A DNA stretch of 7,493 nucleotides from Desulfocapsa sp. (GCA_030635405.1 DAOVZA010000087.1:1-7493); one strand, 5' to 3'; positions 1 through 6,231 are shown, counted from the stretch's first letter. Notes: generated from the letters alone by a model not told the origin. Numbers and translations are program-made.

Positions 1-1247
1 GAAGGATGCTTGATACGCTCGGTCCATGAAAGATCAGAAACATGAATAAGACCATCAATACCTTCTTCGATTCCAATGAAGATACCAAAGTCAGTGATGT
101 TTTTAACTTTTCCTTCGATAACAGAACCAACAGGATAGTTATCAGTAACCAGATCCCATGGGTTGGGAAGAAGTTGTTTCATACCAAGTGAGATACGTTT
201 GGTCTCAGGCTCGATGTTCAGAACCATGATCTCAAGCTCATCACCAACGGTAACCATTTTGGATGGATGGCGAGGTTTCTTGGACCAAGTCATCTCAGAT
301 ACGTGAATCAGGCCTTCAACGCCTTCTTCAAGTTCTACAAAGACACCATAATCGGTGATGGAGACAACTTTACCCATGGTTTTCTCAGCAACTGGGAAGC
401 GTTCAGCAACGGTTGCCCATGGATCAGCTTTAAGCTGTTTAACACCAAGTGAAACTCTGTCATGTTCTTTGTCGTACTTAAGAACCTTAACTTCCAGTTC
501 CTGGCCAACTTTGTAGAGCTTGGCAGGATGGGAAACACGTCCCCAGGAAAGATCGGTGATATGACAGAGGCCGTCCATGCCGCCCATGTCGATAAAGAGA
601 CCGTAATCGGTGATATTGGTGATTGCTCCCTTGATGATCTGTCCTTCTTCAAGAACTGAGCGCATTTTCTCACGAAGCTTGGCGCGGGCCTCTTCGAGGA
701 TTGCACGACGGGAGATAACCACGTTGTTGCGTTTACGGTTGAATTTGAGAATTTTGAAATCAAAGGATTCGCCGATGAGTGCATCGAGATCCTTAACAGG
801 GCGCAGATCGATCTGAGAATAGGGAAGGAAAGCAGGTACGCCGATATTAACGGACATGCCGCCTTTAACGCGATTCTCAACTTTTCCTTCGATGGTTTCG
901 TCTGCTTCCTGAATTTTAGCAATATCTTCCCATACTTTAATAGCTATGGCTTTGTCTCGTGACAGTAGGAGACCGCCTTCATCTTTACGGCGTTCTACAA
1001 AAACTTCAAATGTGTCGCCAACATTAAATTCAATGCCTTCGTCAAGCTGGAATTCGGATTTTGCAATATAACTCTCTGCTTTATCTCCGACATCTACAAG
1101 AACGTAATCGTCCACGGTACCAATAATAGTACCGATGGTAACGTCACCGACGTTAACCACTGTATTGTTTTCTTCCATTTCGAAGAGTTCCGCAAAGCTC
1201 ATCTCTTCGTCGTTGTCCTGATTTGTTTGGTTAAGTTCCTCTGTCAT
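1..1247 (-). CDS. rpsA: 30S ribosomal protein S1, N-terminal 415 residues (3' end beyond the window)
   Basis: Ribosomal protein S1 binds the 30S subunit and helps to load and unfold mRNA during translation initiation. The reading frame is open from the ATG at 1245-1247 to the window edge with no stop, giving 415 of the usual roughly 560-580 residues. Repeated S1 (OB-fold) domains are visible: domain 1 about residues 32-98, domain 2 about 117-182, domain 3 about 202-272, domain 4 about 287-359, domain 5 from about 373 and cut by the edge. Domains 3-5 carry the typical signatures NITDYGLFID, SITDYGVFVE and NITDFGIFIG, followed by DGL/EGL-(I/C)H(V/I)(S/T)(D/E) and, in domains 3 and 4, RVSLGVKQL or RISLGMKQL. 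Domains 1 and 2 are more divergent, as is normal for the ribosome-anchoring end. The start is supported by an acidic N-terminus (MTEELNQ...) like that of other S1 proteins and by a purine-rich AAGAAGAG upstream. The assignment is very secure. Confidence 0.97.
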   Translation of the reverse strand, partial: MTEELNQTNQDNDEEMSFAELFEMEENNTVVNVGDVTIGTIIGTVDDYVLVDVGDKAESYIAKSEFQLDEGIEFNVGDTFEVFVERRKDEGGLLLSRDKAIAIKVWEDIAKIQEADETIEGKVENRVKGGMSVNIGVPAFLPYSQIDLRPVKDLDALIGESFDFKILKFNRKRNNVVISRRAILEEARAKLREKMRSVLEEGQIIKGAITNITDYGLFIDMGGMDGLCHITDLSWGRVSHPAKLYKVGQELEVKVLKYDKEHDRVSLGVKQLKADPWATVAERFPVAEKTMGKVVSITDYGVFVELEEGVEGLIHVSEMTWSKKPRHPSKMVTVGDELEIMVLNIEPETKRISLGMKQLLPNPWDLVTDNYPVGSVIEGKVKNITDFGIFIGIEEGIDGLIHVSDLSWTERIKHP

Positions 1248-1380
1248 GTTTTCTACTCTTCTTGCGGCCTAGTGAATACGGCCAGGTGTTAAGGTTGTAT
1301 GAGTCGGTGCCTATCACCCACTCTAAAAAAAGAAAGGCCACAGTTTATAGCTGCAACTCCTCCGCTTAATAAAACATCAC

Positions 1381-1409
1381 TTTATAGCAAAAGAAAAATG
1401 GAAATACAA
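1381..1409 (-). promoter_or_regulatory. Candidate sigma-70-type promoter for rpsA
   Basis: On the minus strand TTGTAT (1404-1409) and TATAAA (1381-1386) are separated by 17 bases. The -10 box matches consensus at five of six positions; the -35 box keeps only the TTG core. Transcription would start near 1374, giving a leader of about 127 bases before the rpsA ATG. A second TATAAA lies nearer the gene at 1344-1349, with a poor -35 (TTATTA, 17 bases upstream), so the true start could be either or both. Confidence 0.45.
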
Positions 1410-1485
1410 GAACTTCTTGGGGGAAGTGTAAAAAAAAGTAAAATGCATTTATGGACGAAGACAGGGGGAGTTACAGAGAGCAGAA

Positions 1486-1513
1486 GGGCTCTGAAATGGA
1501 TGTGCCAGAGCCC
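1486..1513 (-). terminator. Hairpin behind the CBS gene, possible terminator without a clean T-run
   Basis: GGGCTCTG (1486-1493) and CAGAGCCC (1506-1513) form a perfect 8-bp stem with a 12-base loop. The hairpin begins 27 bases after the CBS stop codon on the minus strand, where a terminator is expected. The bases that follow it on that strand are pyrimidine-rich (TTCTGCTCTCTG) but are not a U-tract; a real T-run appears only about 50 bases later (about 1430-1438). It may therefore be a weak terminator or an mRNA 3'-end stabilising structure. Confidence 0.45.
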
Positions 1514-1540
1514 GGATTTGAATGGTTTTTCAGGATATTT

Positions 1541-1990
1541 TTACCTGATCAGGGTCTTGATTATATCCTTCTTTCCTATGATGCCGACAAGTTTGCCATT
1601 ATCTAAAACAGGAAGGGTGTGAATGTTTCCTTCAGCCATAATGGTTGCGATTTCATCAAGGCCGGTTTCAGGTGAAATGGTTTTAGGTACCCCACTGCAT
1701 ATTTCCGAAACTTTCGTGGCAGCGATTTTTTTCATTTCTGCCTCCATTTTATCCGGATTTTCAAGATAGAAAACAGAGTCGAGAATTGTAATAACCGTTG
1801 GAATGTGAAGTTTTTTTGATTGATCGATGAGGTCACTTTCAGTGACAACGGCTGTAACATTACCCTCAGCATCGCGCACAGGGGCTCCACTGATGTGGTT
1901 ATCGGTGAGAAGTTTTGCTAATTCGGCAACGGGAGTGTTCTCGGTTACGGAAATGATCTTTGTAGTCATTATGTCAGCGGCTGTGAGCAT
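1541..1990 (-). CDS. Tandem CBS-domain (Bateman module) protein
   Basis: This 149-residue protein consists almost entirely of two CBS domains, the pair that usually binds adenine nucleotides or related ligands and acts as an energy or ligand sensor. CBS1 covers about residues 5-57 and contains the expected G-x-x-x-(A)-V-V-T-x-S-D-L stretch at 43-54. CBS2 covers about 93-148 and repeats the pattern at 132-144 (GKLVGIIGKKDII). The Thr/Ser and Asp positions that contact ribose in many CBS pairs are present in CBS1 (T50, D53); CBS2 has G139 and D142. Between them is a helical, lysine- and glutamate-rich insert (about 58-92). There is no fused enzyme, transporter or DNA-binding domain, so it is a stand-alone, presumably cytoplasmic module with unknown partner. 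GAGGAG, eight bases upstream of the ATG, is a strong ribosome binding site and fixes the start. The gene has its own promoter (2043-2071). Confidence 0.92.
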   Translation of the reverse strand: MLTAADIMTTKIISVTENTPVAELAKLLTDNHISGAPVRDAEGNVTAVVTESDLIDQSKKLHIPTVITILDSVFYLENPDKMEAEMKKIAATKVSEICSGVPKTISPETGLDEIATIMAEGNIHTLPVLDNGKLVGIIGKKDIIKTLIR

Positions 1991-2042
1991 GTTTTCTCCT
2001 CTCGGAAATGTGGTTACTTAAGTTTTAAATTCTTATAAATTA

Positions 2043-2071
2043 ATTATATCATCTTCCTGACAGGATCTCAA
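2043..2071 (-). promoter_or_regulatory. Near-consensus sigma-70-type promoter for the CBS gene
   Basis: On the minus strand TTGAGA (2066-2071) is followed after exactly 17 bases by a perfect TATAAT (2043-2048). Transcription should begin near 2036, giving a 5' leader of about 45 bases to the ATG at 1990. It lies inside the 116-base gap after the aldolase/dehydrogenase stop codon, so the CBS gene can be expressed independently of that gene. Confidence 0.75.
2055..2065. promoter_or_regulatory. Palindrome in the promoter spacer, possible operator
   Basis: TCCTGACAGGA is a perfect inverted repeat of two 5-base arms around a single centre base. It lies wholly between the -35 and -10 boxes of the CBS-gene promoter, the usual place for a repressor operator. 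Arms of five bases can occur by chance, and no matching copy was noticed elsewhere in the window, so this is only a candidate. Confidence 0.3.
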
Positions 2072-2106
2072 AATAATAGCACTTTCCGGGAGCGTTATAT
2101 TTTCTC

Positions 2107-4206
2107 TTAACGAGGAAATGCGGCCGTTACTCCACCATCCACGGGAAGTGTTGCTCCAGTGGTTGGAGTGAGCGATGAAGCGAAAAATACCACTGCATTA
2201 CCCACATGATCGGCAAGAACTTCTGTCTTAAGAAGGTTTCTGTCACGGTAATATGCTTTTAATCCTTCAGGGTCTAGATTTCTTGAGCGCATTCTATCCG
2301 GTCCGATCACATCCCAGAGACCTGATGAAACGCCATGGTCATCGAAGATAGCATCTGCATTAATCATATTGACTCGAACATTAAATGGCGCAAGTTCCAT
2401 GGCGGCAATCTTACCGAGTTGATGTGCTGCCGCTTTTGATGAAGAATATGCACCAAATGCTGCACCTGGTGCAAACACATTTTTAGAGCTGTTGATGACG
2501 ATATTCGCAGCAGCTTCTCCCAGCATGGCCTGTCGTTTAAAGACAGGAATCGCCGCTTGAATAACCTGAAATACGCCCATGGTATTGACTTCAGTTACCT
2601 GCCTGAACTTTTTCTCATCGAGATCTTCAAGAGTGGCCACATGGGCAAGACCTGCGTTGGGAACCAGAATGTCAAGTCCTCCACATTCTCGGACAATGGT
2701 GTCTATACCATCTTTCACAGCATGTTTGTCGGTCACATCCATGACCAGCCCATCGATTCTTTCAGCTGGAAATTCTTTTTTAAGTATATTGCAAACTTTG
2801 TCGAGGCGTTCCTTACTCAGATCTGAGAGGTAAACATGAGCGCCGGCAGCCAGGAGCATTCTGCCAATTCCACAAGCAATGGCCCCGCCGCCACCTGTTA
2901 CAAGGGCGATCTGTCCGGTCAGCGGAAGGGTTGATCCTTTGCCGAGTTTTACCTGCTCAAGACTCCAGTACTCCATGTCAAAAATATGGGCTGCTGCTAA
3001 TTCTTTATATGGAGCGATTGCACCGCCCTGTTGTTTGGCAAGCAAGGTGTGCAGGGCAATATCACCGGCAATACTGGCCGCTTTTTCTGTGTGGCCGCAG
3101 GTGATCATGCCAAGCCCTGGAATAAGAATGACTCGTGGTTTAAGGTCAAGACAGATGCGGGTTGTCTGTTTGTCTTTTGTCTGCTGGTCAAAATAATTAA
3201 GATACGTTGTTTCGTAATCAGCAAGAGCCGTTTTTGTAACTGATACGATATCTTCATCGTCTGTTCCCTTAAGGTTTAACCATAGGGGATGGTTTTTGGT
3301 GCGGATGACATGGTCCGGAGTGAGGACTCCTGATCTATAACGTGACTCTGCATCTTTCTCTTCAAGGCAAGCAAAGACTTTCTGGTCATTGTTGAGATTT
3401 AAATAGAAAAGTTTAGAGCCCTTTTTGTCTGTGATGGTTAATGCACCACGTAGTATTGGAAGGATAGATTCTGCAGAAAGTTGCTGTCTGGAAGGGCGGG
3501 AAGATCCTTCAACTGCTGGCTGGGTAGAAGCGATAAACTTTTCTGCTAACGAAACATAATGAATCATTTGTTTGTAAGCTTCTTCACCAGTTTCACCAAA
3601 GGTGAAAATACCATGGTTAAGAAGAATAATGGCTTCTATATCTGGTTGCTTTTCATAGAGTTCCACCACTCTTTTTGAGAGCGGAAACCCGGGCATGATC
3701 CATGGCAGAATTCCAATTTTATCACCAAGCACTTTTTGAAGCAGTTTTTCGGGCTGATCCATGTTGGTGAGTGTTACAATTGCATCAGCATGGGTGTGGT
3801 CGATGAACTTATGGGGTAAAAAAGCGTGCACCAGAGTTTCGATGGATGGATTAGGGGCGGTTGAATCGAGCATATGGGTTCTAAACTGATTCACCATTTC
3901 TTCATCCGTCAGTTTTTCAAGGGGACGAAGGCGTTGCAGGTAATTCAGGTCAAGTGCCGGAAAGCCCTGTGGCTCAATTGTTCCAAGATCCCAGCCGCTG
4001 CCTTTGATAAAAATCACTTCGCAGTCATCACCAAGCAGATTTTTAACCGTGGATTTAACTGAAGTATTGCCGCCGCCGTGCAGTACAAGGTCATCTTCCT
4101 GGCCGATAAGTCTTGAGGTATAGGAACGCATTGCCAGGTCTGCATTGCAATTGCCGAGTGGCTGGGCGTAATTCTCCGCATCTTTTGCTGAATATCTGTT
4201 TTTCAT
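2107..4206 (-). CDS. Bifunctional class II aldolase / short-chain dehydrogenase (RhaD-SDR fusion type)
   Basis: This 699-residue cytoplasmic protein fuses a class II (metal-dependent) aldolase domain, about residues 20-400, to a short-chain dehydrogenase (SDR), about 430-699. The aldolase half shows GGGNTS (44-49), the phosphate-binding-like FIKGSGWD (66-73), a conserved Glu at 123, the metal-binding HTH pair (H137, H139) and a third histidine in LLNHG (H198). The SDR half shows VTGG (436-439) at the nucleotide-binding loop, NAG (517-519), a serine in INSSK (573-574) and the catalytic Y587-x3-K591, so both active sites look complete. The end, VDGGVTAAFPR, is typical of this fusion family. Characterised members cleave rhamnulose 1-phosphate to dihydroxyacetone phosphate and lactaldehyde and then oxidise the lactaldehyde; whether this one uses that substrate is unknown because no rhamnose genes are near. 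The glycine-rich loop reads TGGGGAIA where TGxxxGxG is usual. The ATG at 4204-4206 has only a weak AAGAG upstream, 39 bases after the preceding stop. Confidence 0.93.
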   Translation of the reverse strand: MKNRYSAKDAENYAQPLGNCNADLAMRSYTSRLIGQEDDLVLHGGGNTSVKSTVKNLLGDDCEVIFIKGSGWDLGTIEPQGFPALDLNYLQRLRPLEKLTDEEMVNQFRTHMLDSTAPNPSIETLVHAFLPHKFIDHTHADAIVTLTNMDQPEKLLQKVLGDKIGILPWIMPGFPLSKRVVELYEKQPDIEAIILLNHGIFTFGETGEEAYKQMIHYVSLAEKFIASTQPAVEGSSRPSRQQLSAESILPILRGALTITDKKGSKLFYLNLNNDQKVFACLEEKDAESRYRSGVLTPDHVIRTKNHPLWLNLKGTDDEDIVSVTKTALADYETTYLNYFDQQTKDKQTTRICLDLKPRVILIPGLGMITCGHTEKAASIAGDIALHTLLAKQQGGAIAPYKELAAAHIFDMEYWSLEQVKLGKGSTLPLTGQIALVTGGGGAIACGIGRMLLAAGAHVYLSDLSKERLDKVCNILKKEFPAERIDGLVMDVTDKHAVKDGIDTIVRECGGLDILVPNAGLAHVATLEDLDEKKFRQVTEVNTMGVFQVIQAAIPVFKRQAMLGEAAANIVINSSKNVFAPGAAFGAYSSSKAAAHQLGKIAAMELAPFNVRVNMINADAIFDDHGVSSGLWDVIGPDRMRSRNLDPEGLKAYYRDRNLLKTEVLADHVGNAVVFFASSLTPTTGATLPVDGGVTAAFPR

Positions 4207-4235
4207 TTGAAGCTCTTAGTAAATTACATGTTGCT

Positions 4236-4253
4236 GCGGCTGCTTTTAGCCGC
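4236..4253 (-). other. Small hairpin over the stop codon of the zinc-ribbon gene
   Basis: GCGGCT (4236-4241) and AGCCGC (4248-4253) can form a 6-bp GC-rich stem with a 6-base loop containing most of the TAA stop codon of the upstream gene. No T-run follows on the minus strand, so it is not a standard terminator. It lies about 30 bases before the aldolase/dehydrogenase start and could modestly affect mRNA stability or translation there. Confidence 0.35.
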
Positions 4254-4941
4254 TGTAGGCACTGATTTCAGCCATAAGAGGCCCAAAAAGCTCTTCGTAG
4301 CGTGGAATCGCTTTACGAAGGATGGTCAGAAGGTGAGGGACTTCCTTGTTGTTCACAACGAGGTTTGCAGATTTCGAGAGAGCTTCAAGGTCGTAGAGAG
4401 TGGAAAATTCTTGTCCAACGAGAATGTAGAAGATAAATCTACGCTTTGTCATGGACATATCACGCATGAACTGATGAAAAGGGGAATCATCCAGAGGGCC
4501 ATTGCAAAAGTCTGTATGGAGAATAACACTGGCATAGTTAACAAACTGCATTTTCTCCATGGCATCTTCGTTGGATTTTGCAATACTTACCTGGTATCCA
4601 ATACTTTCCACTGCTTCAGTTATCATGTCTCTTTCTGCACCAGATGGAATAAGAAGCAGGGTTTGAGGGATATCTTCAACGGCTTCTTCTTCTACAAAGT
4701 TACCATCATCAAGCCAGGTGATACTGGGAGGAGATGGTGGTTTGATGCTGTTGCTTGGTGCGGCTACTTTTGCCGATGGTTTTGCCGGTATCAGATTGCT
4801 TGCGTCAAGGACGATGGCTTCTCCACATTTTGGGCAGGGTAGCCTTAATAGGCGGCCCGGTCCAAGTTGTTTGATACCTTTTTTTATTTTGTTACTGAGC
4901 TTTAGTTTTTTACTACAGTTTTTGCATGTTATTGTTGTCAT
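4246..4941 (-). CDS. Zinc-ribbon protein with a degenerate receiver-like domain, adjacent to pilT
   Basis: I do not recognise a named family for this 231-residue protein. The N-terminus has two CxxC knuckles (C6-x2-C9 and C36-x2-C39) spaced as in short zinc-ribbon domains. A proline- and alanine-rich linker follows (about 51-92). Residues about 93-212 have the strand/helix rhythm of a response-regulator receiver (TLLLIPSG, a helix, YQVSIAKS, a helix, YASVILHTDF, and ANLVVNNKEV before the last helix). The N-terminal acidic pair of true receivers is missing (IPSG instead), and the phospho-acceptor position aligns with H142, with D144 two residues on; K199 may match the conserved lysine. It is therefore probably a non-phosphorylated protein-interaction domain. 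No signal peptide or membrane segment is visible. It starts 11 bases after the pilT stop with a good AAGGA site, so a role linked to type IV pili is inferred from context only. Confidence 0.85.
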   Translation of the reverse strand: MTTITCKNCSKKLKLSNKIKKGIKQLGPGRLLRLPCPKCGEAIVLDASNLIPAKPSAKVAAPSNSIKPPSPPSITWLDDGNFVEEEAVEDIPQTLLLIPSGAERDMITEAVESIGYQVSIAKSNEDAMEKMQFVNYASVILHTDFCNGPLDDSPFHQFMRDMSMTKRRFIFYILVGQEFSTLYDLEALSKSANLVVNNKEVPHLLTILRKAIPRYEELFGPLMAEISAYSG

Positions 4942-4955
4942 ATCAGTCCTTTTTA
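4939..4955 (-). promoter_or_regulatory. Ribosome binding site abutting the pilT stop codon (translational coupling)
   Basis: On the minus strand the pilT TAA (4953-4955) is followed at once by AAAAGGA (AAGGA at 4947-4951) and then the ATG of the zinc-ribbon gene at 4939-4941, five bases beyond the AAGGA. Ribosomes ending pilT translation would stop on top of this site, so the two proteins are probably made from one mRNA in linked amounts. Confidence 0.7.
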
Positions 4956-6122
4956 CCAGAGAGATTCTTCCTCTTCTTCTTCCATGGCGAGCCCGGAGAG
5001 AGATGATGTAGCTTCTCCACGTGATGCTTTGATGGTATCCAGACCTCTGGAAATTTCATTTCTATAGGAACAGTAACGCATGGCTGTTTTTTCAGTGATC
5101 AGTTCAGACTCGTAGAGTTCAAGGATATGCTGGTCAAAGGTTCGCATTTTGCTTGCAGACCCTTGTTGGATAACGTTATAGAATGTTTTTTCTTCATCCT
5201 CTCCATTTAAAATCAGATCCTTTACACGTAAACTGGTACAGAGAACTTCCATTGCAGCGATACGGCCTCCGCCAACCTTTGGAAGAAGACGCTGTCCAAC
5301 AACCCAGCGAATGGTATCAGCAAGGCGGTTTCTGATTTGTGGTTGCTCTTCCTGTTCAAACATACCAAGAATACGGTTAACTGTTTGACCGGCGTCAATG
5401 GTATGTAGTGTGGAGAGAACAAGATGGCCTGTTTCAGCTGCAGTCAGGCCGATTTCCATGGTTTCCCTGTCTCGCATCTCACCCACTAGAATAACCTTTG
5501 GTGCCTGGCGGAGTGCAGCACGCATGCCCGATGGAAATGTATCAAAGTCATTACCAAGTTCCCTCTGATTGAAGGTCGCCTTGGCGTGAGGATGAACATA
5601 CTCAATGGGATCTTCAAGTGTTACAATATGAACCGATCTGTCATGATTTATTTTATGAAGCAGAGCTGCAAGTGACGTGGTTTTACCACTACCGGTGGCA
5701 CCGGTGAAGAGAACCAGGCCATTCATTTCATCTGCCATTCTGGTAAATGAGTCTGGGAAGTTCATCCCCTCAATGGTGGGAATGGTGGTTTCAAGTTTAC
5801 GAAGAACAGTGGTGAAGTAGCCTTTCTGGGTGAAGATGTTAACCCTGAAACGAACCTCATCGCCAAGCGTGTAAGAGAGATCGCAGGAGCCATGCTCTAC
5901 AAGATCGCGTAGCAAACGTTTGTTGTTGCCTATTAAATTAAGGGCAAAAACTTCAGTTTGAAAGGGGGTGAGTTCCGTTACCGGCGGTGTTACAGGAACC
6001 GGTGTAAGGACACCTGCAGATTCCACCTGCAAAGTTTTTCCTACGGTAATGTTTAAATCGGAAACATTATCGTAGGTTTCAAGCATTGATGTGATCCAGT
6101 AATCTATTTCTGTTTGTTTCAT
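4953..6122 (-). CDS. Type IV pilus retraction ATPase, PilT/PilU family
   Basis: This 389-residue protein belongs to the PilT/VirB11 secretion ATPase superfamily, cytoplasmic hexamers that power pilus retraction and twitching motility. The N-terminal PAS-like domain (about 1-105) contains the family's ...SDLNITVG start (21-28). The motor domain shows the Walker A GATGSGKT (141-148), the Asp box VTLEDPIEYVH (167-177), the Walker B VILVGEMRD (210-218, with the catalytic-type Glu at 215) and the His box STLHT (237-241), followed by RLADTIRWVVGQRLLP. The AIRNLIRE motif needed for retraction in canonical PilT is not recognisable; the corresponding place reads TFYNVIQQG (313-321), so a PilU-like or diverged paralogue is possible, and no gene symbol is given for that reason. 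The C-terminus ends in a run of six glutamates (381-386). The length fits the family (about 340-390). GAGGGA upstream of the ATG supports the start. It is the first gene of a minus-strand group. Confidence 0.93.
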   Translation of the reverse strand: MKQTEIDYWITSMLETYDNVSDLNITVGKTLQVESAGVLTPVPVTPPVTELTPFQTEVFALNLIGNNKRLLRDLVEHGSCDLSYTLGDEVRFRVNIFTQKGYFTTVLRKLETTIPTIEGMNFPDSFTRMADEMNGLVLFTGATGSGKTTSLAALLHKINHDRSVHIVTLEDPIEYVHPHAKATFNQRELGNDFDTFPSGMRAALRQAPKVILVGEMRDRETMEIGLTAAETGHLVLSTLHTIDAGQTVNRILGMFEQEEQPQIRNRLADTIRWVVGQRLLPKVGGGRIAAMEVLCTSLRVKDLILNGEDEEKTFYNVIQQGSASKMRTFDQHILELYESELITEKTAMRYCSYRNEISRGLDTIKASRGEATSSLSGLAMEEEEEESLW

Positions 6123-6140
6123 ACTTTCCCTCTAATATTT

Positions 6141-6170
6141 TTTACACACCTGCTATTTTCATAGTATATT
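6141..6170 (+). promoter_or_regulatory. Candidate sigma-70-type promoter for ilvD
   Basis: TTTACA and TATATT, each matching consensus at five of six positions, are separated by 18 bases. Transcription would start near 6177, leaving a leader of about 55 bases before the ilvD ATG. The ribosome binding site AAGGA (6220-6224) lies 7 bases from that ATG. Confidence 0.5.
6163..6168 (-). promoter_or_regulatory. Candidate -10 box for the pilT-type gene
   Basis: TATACT on the minus strand would place the start of transcription near 6156, about 33 bases before the ATG at 6122. The -35 region at a 16-base spacing is only TTTCTT, so the promoter would be weak, activator-dependent or read by another sigma factor. 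Confidence 0.3.
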
Positions 6171-6231
6171 GGCACAAAAGAGACAAGAAATTCAATTTAT
6201 TTATTTATTAAAATAAGATAAGGAAAATCCA

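Larger units (their letters stand above)
1248..1540. other. Intergenic region between the CBS gene and rpsA (rpsA leader and promoter)
   Basis: This 293-base stretch lies downstream of the CBS-domain gene and upstream of rpsA, both on the minus strand. No convincing coding region is seen on either strand: a plus-strand open frame at 1299-1622 has no recognisable protein and runs into the antisense of the CBS gene. The region holds a strong 8-bp inverted repeat (1486-1513), an A-run read as T on the minus strand (about 1430-1438), two candidate minus-strand -10 boxes (TATAAA at 1381-1386 and 1344-1349), and a weak 4-bp GGCC...GGCC inverted repeat at 1266-1283 close to the rpsA ribosome binding site. 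No tRNA could be folded here. Confidence 0.6.
6123..6231. other. Divergent intergenic region between pilT-type gene and ilvD
   Basis: These 109 AT-rich bases separate two divergently read genes and must hold the promoters of both. On the plus strand TTTACA (6141-6146) and TATATT (6165-6170) are 18 bases apart. On the minus strand a TATACT (6163-6168) overlaps that plus-strand -10 box but lacks a good -35. An A/T-only tract around 6195-6216 forms part of the ilvD leader. No leader peptide with branched-chain residue codons and no attenuator hairpin is visible. Confidence 0.6.

Noticed and set aside
1..620. Diverged direct repeats at DNA level, roughly 260 bases apart
   Set aside because: They correspond to the repeated S1 domains 3, 4 and 5 of rpsA (for example the SLG-x-KQL...PW segments) and are explained by the protein's domain repeats.
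335..922. A 195-codon open frame on the minus strand inside rpsA
   Set aside because: It is a shifted frame of the rpsA coding region, with low-complexity Ser/Pro/Leu-rich composition and no recognisable motif; the S1 frame explains the stretch fully.
1501..1525. A tRNA-like fragment (GAGCCCGGATTTGAA resembles the reverse of a T-arm)
   Set aside because: The bases flanking GATTTGAA do not pair as a T-stem, and no anticodon or acceptor stem can be found next to it; the resemblance also includes one arm of the inverted repeat.
1299..1622. A 107-codon plus-strand open frame across the rpsA upstream region and the end of the CBS gene
   Set aside because: No ribosome binding site, no recognisable domain, and part of it is antisense to the conserved end of the CBS gene.
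2055..2100. Possible terminator after the aldolase/dehydrogenase gene
   Set aside because: On the minus strand after the stop codon no GC-rich stem followed by a T-run can be built; the only palindrome there lies inside the CBS-gene promoter.
4207..4842. A 211-codon plus-strand open frame opposite the zinc-ribbon gene
   Set aside because: It is antisense to a gene with clear CxxC motifs and a good ribosome binding site. Its own product is rich in Phe, Cys and Trp without any motif and has no ribosome binding site.
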